64,000 nt of DNA. Source: Sphagnum compactum. Taxonomy: Eukaryota > Bryophyta > Sphagnopsida > Sphagnales. Numbering within the stretch: position 1 is the stretch's first letter; the number at the start of each line of letters is the position of its first letter. The notes under the pieces are model-generated. The model was not told the DNA's origin, searched no databases, and saw only the letters and a list, made by a program, of their open reading frames with translations. A program made the translations under genes and the position numbers. This document shows positions 22,300-34,260 of the stretch, piece by piece. Where the stretch lies: NCBI GenBank assembly GCA_965153455.1, contig OZ234499.1, forward strand, positions 18,472,271 to 18,536,270, given 5' to 3'.

Positions 22300-22580
22300 A
22301 AGTTGAACTAGGGTTTCTTTCTACTGGTGAAATTTCGCCAAAAAGAGAAACTAAAATATCGAAATTTGAAAAAGAAGTGATTTTGGAACCTTTTTAGTCG
22401 CCAAAAGTGAGACAAAAAAACAAGAGTAACAATCGCCAGATTCATATACTTGGTTTTCATTGTGTAGCCAAAATTTTAGAAAGATGATTAAAGATTTATA
22501 TCTTTTTGCGCAATACAGCCAGATTTGACTAAATCCTCTTAGGGGATGATTCCCACTTTGGCTACAAACAAAAATTCCTT
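22300..22580 (-). repeat. Dispersed repeat copy, AGCCAAATCTGGCTA family (inverted)
   Basis: It reads CAGCCAGATTTGACTAAATC then CTCTTAGGGGATGATTCCCA and CTTTGGCTACAAACAAAAAT. This is the reverse complement of the core at 26.5 kb. The left part shares GTGAAATTTCGCCAA and GCCAGATT with the copy at 25.8 kb. Confidence 0.7.
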
Positions 22581-22689
22581 TTTAAAAAAAAAAGACAGTG
22601 GAAAGAACCCCACGAGCTCGCCGATCTCATGCGATTCCAAAATTTTAGCTTTTTTCATGAGAATCCCGTTTTAGAAATTATTGCTTGTA

Positions 22690-22970
22690 AAAAGCTCCAA
22701 GTACCTGCCCTGCTCTCTCCGCTGCTGGGGCCCGTCACCGCTGCCGTCATCAGGCCGCCGGGAGCAAGCAGGACCAGCGACGCGAAGGACGAGGAGGGCG
22801 AGCGAGCGAGCTTCGTGGCTGCTGCTCTCCCGCGCCTTCGCGCGTTGCTTCGTACGGGCTTCAGACGCAAGCGCGCGCGCCAAAAGCGACTGCAGTCCGG
22901 ACTCCAGCACTTACTTGGAAGAACATAAAAACCCTAGTCCAACCCCGATGGATGGATGGATCACGTGGCT
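22690..22970. promoter_or_regulatory. CpG-rich island with a G-box
   Basis: A sharp GC- and CpG-rich island (GACGCGAAGG, GCGCGCGCGC) in AT-rich DNA. A palindromic G-box CACGTG lies at 22,962-22,967, with an AAACCCTAG motif at about 22,929. Several overlapping open frames exist on both strands, but none is recognisable. It may be a promoter and first exon of an unrecognised gene. A GGGCAG|GTACTTGG donor-like site on the minus strand fits that idea but does not prove it. Confidence 0.35.
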
Positions 22971-23559
22971 TGTTCCCATTCGCCGATTGCGGTAGAGCTA
23001 ATCCTATTGCAGTGGTGGTGATGAAATGGGATGTCCACGCTTACGTGGCTGGACACCATTGGTCGAATCCAGTAACCTAATCTTATGGATTTTTTCTTTT
23101 GTGGGGAGGGGGAGTGGGAATTTTTGTTTTCTTTCAATTTTATTTTTTTTGTCTTTTGGGGGTCTTGATGAGGTGTTGAAAAGATGGGGATGATTCACAA
23201 ATTCCAATCCAACATCTTGTTTTGGGTTTGGGTTGAATTTATGTTAAGTTTTGTTAGGAGTGGCAAATCACATCCAATTCCATTCACATCCAATTGATTT
23301 TCTTTTCTTTTTCTTTTTTCCTCATCTTTTTGAAGTTGCAAGCCCTTTTTTATTGATTTGGAGGTGCAACTTCATTATTTAGTTTTTAGAGTTATGGAAT
23401 TTCTTACTTCATTTTATTATTATTACTATTTTATTTTATTTTGGTTTTTCTGAAAATGCACTGTGTATTATTTCACTCTTTTCCTGTGATACCTGGTGGG
23501 TATATGCTGGGTATCACAAGAAAAAAATCAAAATACTTTTTTTTATGGGGTGCTTCTTC

Positions 23560-24159
23560 AGGGTAGACCGGCCGGTGACGAAACAACAGGGCAGGCTGGA
23601 TCCAAGGGGAGGGCTCCGTTATTTTCGGTGTCCAAACAAAACTGGAACCTCTCCTGTTGAGGCATCTGACACACTAACAATTGTTGAAAATGGATTAGAA
23701 ATGAGAAAGTTACGACCTTCAAGAGTAAAGGGGGTCAAGAACTCAAAAAAACAAACCACCAAACATTATAAAGACTGGTTCTCAAACACTCAAAAAATTC
23801 ATTGTATGTTGCTCTGTTATTATTAGAGTTCAAAGACGATTTGTAGAACTTCAGGTGGCACTCCTATAGCACTTTAAATAATTTAAAATGAATAAAGAAT
23901 AAGAAAGTTATGATGTTTGAAAGTAGGAAGGGTTCAAAGAGAAAAAAAAAAGAAAAAAAAGTTTTGTAAAATGAAAAACTTATTTTTCTTCTTGTTATTT
24001 TTTCATTACTCCTTTTCTTTTGCACCTCAAAGATGATTTTTACAGCTTCAGATAGCACTTCCATAACATTTTAAATCATTCAAAATGAAGCACATATGAT
24101 AAAGATATAAATAAGTGTTTGGTCATAAGTAGACGATCGATGATAGGCCGGTCTACCCT
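23560..24159. mobile_element. Putative non-autonomous DNA transposon with 14-bp inverted ends
   Basis: AGGGTAGACCGGCC at 23,560-23,573 is matched by its perfect reverse complement at 24,146-24,159. Such GC-rich 14-mers are unlikely by chance 570 bp apart in AT-rich DNA. The interior encodes nothing recognisable. It contains a diverged direct duplication (CAAAGACGATTTGTAGAACT / CAAAGATGATTTTTACAGCT at about 23,832 and 24,029). A clear target-site duplication was not seen. Confidence 0.55.
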
Positions 24160-24273
24160 ACACTGGGTAATGCCCTTGGAGCAGGTCACTCTGTGACTCC
24201 ACCTTTGGGGGCCCCTATTTCAAGAACTCCTTGCTCCAAGGTCATTACCCAACACTTTTATGTTGGGGTAGAT
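24151..24273. repeat. Inverted repeat (hairpin, MITE-like)
   Basis: The left arm TGGGTAATGCCCTTGGAGCA (24,164-24,183) is matched on the right by TGCTCCAAGGTCATTACCCA (24,232-24,251), with one indel. The outer arms TCTACCCTACAC and GTTGGGGTAGA also pair. The arm overlaps the end of the neighbouring 14-bp-TIR element. Similar TTGGGCATTACCCTAC sequence occurs near 1,195. Confidence 0.6.
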
Positions 24274-24719
24274 TTTTGTCTTTTCAAGTGGTACATGCTT
24301 CTTTTTGCAGTTGACTATGATTTTACTAGAATTTCAAAATATCTTGAAATTCAACCTTTTGGTTAGGAGGCTGATGTTTCTCTTTGGAGTAGAAAAAGGT
24401 CGACGAGACAATTTTTGGATGTTGAAAACCAACATTTCCTAAATATTGAAACTTTTTGGCTTTTTGCGTGTTTTGAATTACTTTCTTAGATATGGATATG
24501 GAGGATTTGAGTGAAATTGTCCCGTGGCCTTGGGGATGATAAGTGGAGACAATACTTACAACTCAAGTTTAGTGCCAAGAAAGACAAACTTTGTGACCAA
24601 ATTTGTGGCACGGTCAACTTGATAATTAAAAGAGAGTCCGAATAAGCCCTAGAGGGCATAGGGTAAGGATCTCTTTCCATTAGGCTACTGTGATCACAGT
24701 TACAAAGTATTCTAGGATT

Positions 24720-25165
24720 CTTTGTTGTGATCACACTAGCCCAGTGGAAAGCCACTGAAATGAACCCTTGTTGCTTGTGCATGGACAAGCACTTTACATT
24801 GGAGAGTTGTAATTGGGCTGAAAATATGTAACTAATCTTCAAAAACATTAAGAACATTTTATATGTATGCTATGATCATATGCCGTGATCACAGCAGCCT
24901 AATCGAAAGTCACTAAAATGGGCCCAATGGACATAGACTTTCCATTGGAGACTTGTAATTGGGTTGAAATATGTAAATTTTAATGTTAAGAATTTCATCT
25001 ATATATTATTATTGTATGCTGTGATCACAACCACCTAATGAGAAGCCACCGAAATGGACCCTTGTTGCATGTGCATGGACATGCACTTTTCATTGGAGAG
25101 TTGTAGCTAAGTTGAAAATATGTAAGGAATAGTAATTAGTATTAGGAAAATTAGGACATTTCATA
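24720..25165 (+). repeat. Tandem repeat of about 150 bp, three diverged copies
   Basis: Each unit runs GTGATCACA, then AGCC(A/T)AATGGAAAGCCACTGAAATG-like, then TGGACA, CACTTTCCATTGGAGAGTTG and TTGAAAATATGTAA. Starts are at about 24,725, 24,883 and 25,020. The repeated palindrome TGATCA marks each unit. Noncoding; open frames across it are by-products. Confidence 0.8.
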
Positions 25166-25799
25166 AGTAACTTTCCAAAGAAGGTAAAAAGAACACATGT
25201 TTCCATTAAAAAGGACAATAGTTAGTTATCACCTTCTAGTAATTGAGTTTGACTCACAACTCTGCATTTGGTCAATGCTTGACCTATAGAGCTCTGAGGT
25301 GAGCTAAGATTGTGAGGGGAGCTAGATGGAACAAATGTTTATGAAAAGCTAGTGTTGGGGCAAAATCTATGATATAGCATCCTAACTAAAAGAAGCCCTA
25401 ACTTCAGACCAAGGCCAACTATAGTGACCAAGAGGTTAAAGTTTTTTCCCAAGAATAGTTGGGATATTTAGGGAAAGTTAATGGAAATTCCAATCCCTAG
25501 ACGTTTTAATCCTAAGGTGAATTTGAGGCTTTAAGCATTTGAATAAACAACCATAATTTAAGCTGGCATGCATTACCCATAAAGGAATACTTCATGCATG
25601 ATTTAAATTTTATTGATGATTTTCATAAAAACATCAATTGCATTGTTGTGCTTAATGATTATAAATGAAGAAGGAATCAGACTTAATGTTCCTTTTATTT
25701 AGCTCCACAATTTTGTATAAAGGAGCATTGTGTGTCCATGGACATCCATGTAAAGGGATTTAAGGAGTCCTTTACAATGACCTAGCCAGTGGGTTTTTT

Positions 25800-26040
25800 T
25801 AATTTTGGCGAAATTTCAACAAATTTCAACCTAGAGAATGCAATTTTGACCTATAAAAATGATCTTTCATTGGAAAAAACGGCCCAAATTCACCAGATTT
25901 CAAAGAAAAAAAATTCCAAATTGCCAGATTTTTATGATAAGTTTTAGTAGGTAGCCAAGAATAGAGAAGGATTCTATTTTTCACTACTTTCATACCTAGT
26001 ATGTAGCCAAATTTGGCTAAATTATTTTATGGATCGATGC
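25800..26040 (-). repeat. Dispersed repeat copy, AGCCAAATCTGGCTA family (inverted)
   Basis: Contains GGCGAAATTTCAAC, then GGTAGCCAAG and GTAGCCAAATTTGGCTAAAT. It shares these with the copies at 22.3 and 53.9 kb. Confidence 0.65.
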
Positions 26041-26235
26041 GCAGAGGGTGTTGAATAGGCTTGTGTATAGGTGTGCAAAAAAAATGTTATGGCCGATGAA
26101 ATTGCTGGATTTGGTGGTCTGCACTTTTTTTCTTTTGTTGGGTGAACTGACATTTAAATATGTTTAATAGGGTTCGGTAAGTTCTTGAGAATTTTAGAGA
26201 AACAATGGAAATGGTAGAAAATGACCATTATTGTG

Positions 26236-26342
26236 CAAAAGAATAGGGTTATGTGTAGACCCAAAGATTGTTCAAAAGAGTAGGGTTACGTTGTCCCAAA
26301 GATTGTTCAAAAGAATAGGGTTATGTGTAGACCCAAAGATTG
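26236..26342 (+). repeat. Short tandem repeat, 35-37 bp, three copies
   Basis: CAAAAGAATAGGGTTATGTG then TAGACCCAAAGATTGTT, repeated at 26,236, 26,273 and 26,308. The middle copy lacks a few bases (TTACGTTGTCCC). Confidence 0.88.
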
Positions 26343-26459
26343 TTTTTTCAGGCCAATGGGATGACTGGATTTGGTTGTCGGAATTTGATTTGTTAGTTAT
26401 CTTGAGTGCACTAGAAGTTTAATGTGTAAAAGCTATTTACAGACAGGGTTCTGGCACAT

Positions 26460-26640
26460 TACTGTTCTATGAATTTTGTGAAATAGCCAAAGTGGTGATC
26501 ATTCGTAAGAAGATTTAGCCAAATCTGGCTATAGACTAGATTAGTTTAAAATACAAAATTTCAATCATCCTTGTATATTTTTGGCTACATACTGGAAACA
26601 AATACTAAATTTGTTGGTTTTCACATTTTTTTTTAACTAA
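26460..26640 (+). repeat. Dispersed repeat copy, AGCCAAATCTGGCTA family
   Basis: The best core copy reads GAAATAGCCAAAGTGGTGAT, then CATTCGTAAG, then GATTTAGCCAAATCTGGCTA. Confidence 0.75.
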
Positions 26641-29600
26641 AAAAACTAGTAGCAATTGAAACCCCCCAAAAGATCACTTAATTTTGAAAGTTGCACTGTA
26701 TTTAGAAACTTATATCCATGGATGCCCTTTGTGGGCATTTTGCCAACATGTGGTGGATTTCCACACGGTGCACACTGGATGTGGGGTCATGACTAAAATC
26801 CATTAAAATTAACAAAATATGTCACTTATGAGAAAAGATTGGCTCAAATTCACCAAACCTAGATCTAATCAAACACCCAATTCCTCCTTGTAACTAGAAC
26901 TTAAATAATAACAATGTGCACAAAGGATGTAATTTGCTTATAGAAGTTCTTATTAGCCTCATGGTTCAAGATAGTGGAGAGGGGCTGAGAAGCTAGGTTT
27001 TGGAGAGAATGCAAGTTTGTATTTCGTACTCGCTCTCTCCCCAAGATGTGGTTGTCTCTTAGATCCTCTCTTGGCTTCGAACATTAGTTTCCAAGCACCT
27101 ACACTGATAGCTCCATAGATGTCTTTCCAGATTGCAAACATAATATTTACTTGCCATTTCAAAATACTACACTAACCTTCTCCTCTTCTGGTTAACAGAA
27201 ACATCCACCAAGCATCTCTACCACAAACAAAATCAAGTCACAGTAGATCAAGTAACTAATGAAGAGACAAAATCATAATCAATTGCCAGCATCTTTAGTG
27301 TATAGGTTTAGTAATACAGAATCATGAGTTGGGTCTTTTAGAGAACCTCTTCCTTTGGACACCCACAATGGTTTTCCTAATCATGTTGTCTGCCTCTTGA
27401 ACCAGGACTCTATAATTTTGAAAGGCTGGTATGCTCCTAATTCATGTTGATTTTACTCTTTGTATTTGTCCAGTGTCACCATACTTCGAATTTTCATTGT
27501 GTGTTTGTTGCTCAAAATAAAGATAGAACTTTCATCAATTCTTTGTGATTTTTTGTGTGGGATGTAATCAATTCTCAACCGTTTTAAGCTTCAACTATCT
27601 AAACAGCTCATGCTTCAATATTTATAATATCGTCAAAAGTGCACCCATCGTTTCTTAATAAGAGCCACTCATTCAATATTTCAAATAATCTTTAAAGAAA
27701 AGGCTGGTTCTTATGTATTGACTATTGAAATTCACATCAAGGAATGTGCTCTAGACTAGAATAGACAATGTGATAATCCATGAAATATGTTTTAAATTCA
27801 GATCACAATGCAAGAATTTGGGATAGATTATTCTTGAATTTGGATGATTAGTACTTGTGTTCAGTAGTTAGTGGATATGATCTCACAACAACTGCAAAAC
27901 CATATAGACAAATCGATTACACATCTTAGCTCACAATAATCAACCATCACTTGTCCATTGATAAAGTGAGTTCATAGACCATTTTTGCAAGCTACTAAAA
28001 TTATTTTCCCTGTGAGGTAGTTGATGATTTCAGACACTTAGTGTCGCCTGTGCCGTTGGCCCAAGTGTGAACACATTGAGGGCTCAAGATTTTTCCTTCC
28101 AACCTCAATTTTTGCAATTTGTTTGAATTTCCAGCAACAAAATCCATTCAAAAATCAATATCTCCCACACCTTAGCTCTGGGAATTGCGAAATAAACTCT
28201 ATTAAAATCTGCCTTGCTGAAGGCTTTCCAACAACATCAAAAACACCCCCAAATTCCAATACAGCTTTCAGTTTTGATTTTATTTAGTTTTCATTGAGAA
28301 AATGGTTCAATAATCAATAGCTTCCACACCATAGCTCCAAACAGTCACAAACCAAGTTGGTGCACTCCTACTAATCAAGAGCTTTCCGAAGATACCAAGA
28401 GCGCGGCATGAAGCACTGTGGTTTGGAAGATCTCAGCATGACAAAACAAAACAAACTACTTTGCTTGCTTCATAGATACCAATTTGTGGGTTGTTGGGTC
28501 TAAAAAGACTATTGACGTGATTGTCGAATTACTTTTGATTTGGCTTTTGAAGATTTAAGATACATGATTTTGTTGATTAATATGTTTATCTAAGTGACAA
28601 TTAGCCTTTTATAGATATATATACATATCCTTTCTTAACATAATTGTCCATGCACTGAAGGGCAAATTGTAATATGTTATATAGAGGTACTGACTATAAC
28701 ATAATTCATTTACTATTGGGATCTTATTCAACATTCAAAAGTTTTACTCATATGTGGCATAATTTATAATACATGTTTTTTCAGTGTAAAATGTGTTTTC
28801 TGAGCAAAACATTCACAACTTTTGTGAAATCAAAATTTTGGGGATCAGGTGTGGTGAGCAGACACTGGGTATGAAATCTGGTCACTTTAATGACAAATAG
28901 AAACCCAGTTCAACCCATACAAAGGGATTTTTGTGAAAAAAATGCTCCAAAGTCATCAGATGTCAAGGAAAAATATTCTGAAATCTTACTATATTTTATT
29001 GGGGAGAGTTCTGAAATTTCTGAAATCTTTCTATATTTGATGAAAAAGCCCAACTAACAACAACAATTTGATGGAGCTAATCAACAATTTCTCAAAAGAC
29101 TTCACTTGGATCCATTATGACTCCTTTCATGATTACAGTCATATTTGGTGGACTTATAAATCTGTTATCAAATCCCCCTGCACATTGTTGAAAAATTCTT
29201 TACTTAGGTGAAATTGGGAATTTCACAAACATTCTTCTCATGGGTCCTTCTCATCACAGCCAATTTTGCAAGTGTTTGTGGAAAAATCTGATTGATCTTG
29301 AGATTTGCATCTCCATCCCACCATTGAGAAGCTTGCACATTGAAATTGCATTGCCATGCCGCCAAATAAATTATCACCCACCAAGAGCATGCACTAAAAC
29401 TATCAAGTGGCTGTTGTGCCGTTTGCACCATGTACATTGTATACTACAATTATTTACAGTAACCTGAACCTAAGCTACAAGCTAAATAACTACACCATTT
29501 AGTGTTACAATACAAATTATAGTATGTTACTTTGGTGTTGGTTTTCAAGGATAGTTTGATTGATTTTCCACTTGGTAGCCCAAGGCAAGCTTGTCATCAA

Positions 29601-31050
29601 TTATGAGTCCCATTGTCACTGTGCCCAATGTTGGTTTGATGTAAGTCATTGTGAGTCTTCTAGTACCTTGGCAGCTTGGCACATCTCAAATTGATTAACT
29701 AATTTTGAAGACTCCATTTCAGAAGCAGAACATTCCAAAAGATTCTTCATCAATTTCCATCACAATAGTTTCTCTCTAATGAAAGTTTTCTTTTTTTTTT
29801 TGGGTGCAAATTTCAGCCTTTTAAAAAATAACATAATTTGTGTTGAAGCCACTAAATTACTTGGGTAGTGGATTCCATGCATTATGTTATCTTAAAGGCC
29901 ACAAATGTTGTGGGGGGTATTCAAACGAGCAAATAACCATAGATGATCAAAGGTTGTTAAATTTCCATCTCTAAATTATAGCATTAAAAGTGAATTCTAA
30001 TTTTGTTAGGTCTTGAACACCTTGTAGAAGGTAAGAAGGTTGGTCGTCAGCATTTTGTCAATAATCGTTCAGTGGTGAAGCTCAATGGCAACTTATGTCA
30101 AACCCATAAACGTAGTTCTACAAAGCACAAACCAGGGGAGACAACCAAGTTTGAACTAACCCCCAAGAAGAATGGGACAACCTAACATGATGCAAGCACA
30201 CCAAGACAACATGCGCACCAAGTGTTGTTCTCTTGAGCACATTTATCTCAAGGAGAACACTTGTAGCCAAGAAGACAAAGTAGACATGGAGGGTACATAA
30301 GGGTTCACAATTTTATCTTGTCCTTGAACAAAATGGTTGTCCTAGTAAATCACATATGTTCTCAAGGTATGTCTTTGTTCCGACCTTATCCTTCAACATT
30401 TCCTGTACTAGACACACAAGTACCAATTCGTCAGCAAAGATGTAGAGAGTACAGAGAGTTTGCCAAAGAGTTTTGGCTGAATTGGTGAGTTGTTCTGTTT
30501 ATCCCCTAGGTCCTAGACTCTCCTAGTGATGGAAACATGGAAACAGAGTTTTGCAACTCCAATGAAAAGCAATTTCCACAATGCTAATCTTGTTTGTGCT
30601 ATCCACAAATGTTTCTATTACCTCTATGTATTTACCACAATCTATCTATCTGTGGCAAATCTTCCTCATTGTCTTGTTCACAACATTGAGATTTGTGGCA
30701 TTTAAGCAAGACCAAAAGTGGGGATGGAGAAGTAAGCTTACTTCATGAATGCTTGCATGTGCACCTCCAACAAAACCAAAAGCAACTCATCATATCGAGA
30801 AGCTCAATAGAATCACAGGATTAAGAAATAGGCATACAAAGTTGAAACCCATACATACAAATTCCTCCACATTGAGATCACATTTTCAGTCATAGAGATT
30901 GCTGGGACAAGAAAAAAGGAAATCCTGCAGATGAACACACCATCAAGCAGAAGAAGAATGTGTGGTGTGGTTGTCGCAATGTGTGAGGGGCAAGAAGTTG
31001 TTCATTTAGACTTTCTTCACTCGACTGACTGATTCTTTTCTCTGTTCAGT
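26641..31050. other. Intergenic; no gene recognised
   Basis: AT-rich with only short unconvincing open frames (for example 26,959-27,162 minus and 30,003-30,185 plus). Near 28,150-28,410 a diverged duplication repeats AATCAATA(T/G)CTYCCACACC then TAGCTC. I see no conserved domain. Confidence 0.5.
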
Positions 31051-31291
31051 CGACATGGTTTGTGGCAACACAAACGCAAGAACAATATTAGTGGAGCTTT
31101 GGATCGCAATACACCCTCTTGCAAAAACAAGAATTGCAAAGAGACATCATCGAAGCAAGAGCACTCTATGGTCCAAGAAGAAGCCATCGAGAGGGGAAAA
31201 AAAACTCAAAAAGTCTACTCATAGTTGCATTCAATGTGGATTGTGAAAGTGTGCGAGCTGGAGAGATTGCATAACTGTTGTTCACGTTTGC

Positions 31292-31555
31292 ATGATCGCT
31301 CTCAATTTTGTGCAAGCAATCAGCTTTACAACAGTTCTAGCTGCCATAATCCTTGCATTTCACCCGCTCCGGATCCATGGCTGCTGCTCTCAGAATCTTA
31401 AGACTCTATGTGAGCGACAGAATTGCGTTCCTAGATTTTGTCTCTGGACCTCCTCATCACACACATCCCGACATCTGCAACAACTTTTGTCGACAACAGA
31501 GGGAATGTTTCTGCCATTCTCCGAAGTTTATGGCAGGACGGATGATGATCACTAG
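31292..31555 (+). CDS. Possible small secreted Cys-rich protein
   Basis: An ATG-started 87-codon ORF. Residues 1-30 form a hydrophobic signal-like segment (VLAAIILAF in its middle). It is followed by a cysteine cluster GCCSQNLKTLCERQNCVPRF with one more Cys next, then a Ser/Thr-rich tail. The local sequence is GC-richer than its flanks. A second frame (ATG at 31,378) also starts a plausible organelle-type N-terminus, so the true frame is uncertain. No family recognised. It could be a real small gene, a first exon, or chance. Confidence 0.28.
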   Translation: MIALNFVQAISFTTVLAAIILAFHPLRIHGCCSQNLKTLCERQNCVPRFCLWTSSSHTSRHLQQLLSTTEGMFLPFSEVYGRTDDDH

Positions 31556-31752
31556 GCAAAACTGTCAGGAAAAACCCTAAGTACAAGTATCATCGTTTCT
31601 ATCAATCTTTGACGGTTCATGCGCAAAGTTCCTTGCTGTGAGAGATTTGCTCGCATTTCTGCTGTAGCAAAGAATCGAGAGGCGATCATGGCAGGCAATG
31701 AGGAAACAAGAGAGAGGGCAAGAGAAGAGGCAGCAGCAGTGGGGTTCATTCT

Positions 31753-32020
31753 ACACCATTCTTCATGGTTTCACTGTTTTGTTTCAGTTTCTAGTTTCTA
31801 CACCTTGCCATTTGTGAGGTTGCATAATCAAAGTGTTGGGATAACGACCATTACACCATTCTTCATCATCTTACAGTTTTGTTTCACTTATTTCACCGTG
31901 CTTTTTGGGAAATTGCATCATTAAGTTGTTCGCATATAAACTGTTATACCATTCTTCATCATTTCACAGTTTTATGTTTCTGTTTCTACACCTTTCCTTT
32001 TGGGAAATTTGCATCATTTC
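31753..32020 (+). repeat. Tandem repeat of about 95-100 bp, three diverged copies
   Basis: Units start ACACCATTCTTCATCATTTC, contain ACAGTTTTGTTTC, TTTCTACACC and TTTTGGGAAATTGCATCAT, and begin at 31,753, 31,853 and 31,946. Confidence 0.8.
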
Positions 32021-33548
32021 TGTTTGACATGATGTTCAGTTTTGATGTGGTTGAATTTGGATCAAATTGAGTTGTAGCCTTAACATCCTGGAACAGCTCC
32101 AACAGCCAAGGGGTGATGAGTGAAAATGTGAGATTAAGCCCCAAGTGTGTACCCGATGAGGGTATTCTTGCTAAACCTCAAAAGATGTTATTGTGACTGC
32201 AAACCACCAGGCATCTCTGATTTTCACACAGAAATGTCTGTAACAAATAGCAGGCAGTCTAAACAAACTTGGTGATCACTACCTCTAATTTCATCATATT
32301 TCTTAGAGAAGAGCATATGGAGATGTGTTTATTCTTGAACTCTGTGAGATTACAGAGTTCATGCTTTCAATATGGTTCCTTCTTTTTCATGTGCACATGA
32401 TACAAGCCATCTGTGTTGTTGTGGGAGTCATGTCTTCTTTTGGTGAGCCTTGTCTGTTTGGATTTACAAGTTGTTTGAGAAGCAAGATTGTTGTGGTGCT
32501 ACTTTTGGGAGAAAGGTGTAATCGTCGAAGCTATAAGTCTTGCCAACCCAAGTGGTCATGGGCAAATTTCGTCAAATTCATGGATCTCATTTTGTAACAT
32601 AGTTCATTGATTAAAGGTTTGGTTGTAGCATAAACTTTCTGTTGTTTCTTTGGGTCCTTGGCCCTCACCTTCATAATAGAACATTGATCAATGCAATCCA
32701 GCAATTAACTTCCTCTTTTAGATCATATGTTCAGCCACTTGGTCTTCATCTAACTCCTCTTTCATGGTCTCATATAGATAGCACATCCTATGTCCTGTCC
32801 ACTCAACCATGGATTCTGTCCAATTAGCACAATTTGTGGCAAAAAAATGATTACTCTTTTGCACCCAACAGTCTCTTACAATACCTTCTTACATCCAATC
32901 AATTTTTTTTGTATTGCATCCCAATCTAAGTCTCCACCACCAGCAAATTCATCAGTGGATAATCATGTGCAGCCTTCACACTTCAATAAGCCCAGTACAT
33001 TAGCTCCATTCAACTTCCTTCGTCAACTCAATATGGATCTATTTCTTCTTCATCAACGGAGGCCTAATAAGGAAAACCAACCGTTTCCCTCTTCTTCCTT
33101 GGGCATCTTCTTGCACTTCATATCAAATCTTTACACCAATTGACAATTTTATAAGTCTACCATCAAGTTTCACATTACCTTGCATGCCATTCTTATTATG
33201 TACAATGTACAGTTTAGGTAGGTATCACACTTTGTTTGAAAATACATCCCATCCACCATGGTTTATCCAAAAACAATAATTGCAACCACTTGGTTCACTA
33301 ACATCCTCAATTTGCATCACGTTTTCATCTATGTCATTCCTCTGGATTACGAGCACTAGACATAGTTAACATTAACATGACATGAATTCAATTTGGAAGT
33401 TGTGATTTGAGGCATCACCATTCAAAATGTTTAACACCAATCTAGTGCATACTTTTCAACTGATTTCTAAAGCATATCCACCCATTTGGTATCAACCTTG
33501 CCTTTATCGATAGTGGAAGGGTATCGTCCAATGCATAACTCTCATATT
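32021..33548. other. Intergenic; possibly degraded retroelement
   Basis: No recognisable domains. It lies downstream, in minus-strand sense, of the gypsy RNase H relic, so it may include unreadable integrase or spacer sequence of that element. This is not demonstrated. Confidence 0.35.
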
Positions 33549-34260
33549 TCATGAGATGAAAATATTTTTAAATGACAAACTTTTACTAGCATAAACTACG
33601 ACAATTTTGATTACTTCAACTTGAGACAACATTACTCTCACTTCTTTAATAGAGCAGTACGTATCCAAGGTAAATGTTTTGATATAATTTAATATTACCA
33701 AGGGAAAGGTTGAATCCAATTTCAATTTATAAACATCAAAAAGCAATCTAACAATACAAAGTCAATGAAAACTAGATGTTTTTCTTTGTTAGCTGAAATA
33801 GTTCAATTGTAGTGCAAACATACAAGTATTTCACATAATTATTTTCCAATAGTAATATCAGAAAAGGAATTCACATTCATACATAGGATTAATAAATCAA
33901 AGCAATGAGAATAAGCAATTATAGCATTGCTTTGATTTTATTAGGTCTAATTCAATATTGGCCATCATTATCTTCAAAATGCATTCCCTCATATTGAATT
34001 TTGCCTCAAAAGCTTGATATAAATGTTGTAAATGTTCATACCCAATAATACAAAGTACATTCATGTGATCCACAAACACCTTTGCAAAATTGGCCAGCTT
34101 GTCCTTGAATACTACATCAATGGTTTGACGATATGTACTACTAACATTTTTCAATCCAAACAACATCAAATTCTAGTTATATAACCCCCATATCTTATCA
34201 TTAAGAATTCATACACATCTTCTGCAGGCATATTGATCAATGAAAATCTAAATTTACACT
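33549..34260 (-). mobile_element. Ty3-gypsy retrotransposon relic (RT and RNase H)
   Basis: The minus strand reads, in order, a reverse transcriptase piece (LMLFGLKNVSSTYRQT, then VFKDKLANFAKVFVDHMNV, then EHLQHLYQAFEAK) and, after a gap, an RNase H piece (MLSQVEVIKIVVVYASKSLS). The order and spacing are those of Ty3-gypsy pol. The catalytic YxDD motif reads VFVDHM, so the second Asp is replaced by His, and stops interrupt the frame upstream. No LTRs were found. Inactive. Confidence 0.82.

Noticed and set aside
22629-22995. Overlapping ORFs on both strands of the CpG island
   Set aside because: High GC removes stop codons by itself. None has an identifiable domain, and the frames compete with each other.
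24486-24857. 123-codon minus-strand ORF
   Set aside because: It runs across the three-copy 150-bp repeat and has no domain; the open frame is a by-product of the repeat.
31021-31053. Short hairpin TCGACTGA / TCAGTCGA as a regulatory element
   Set aside because: Eight-bp arms with a 17-bp loop are common by chance, and there is no supporting context.
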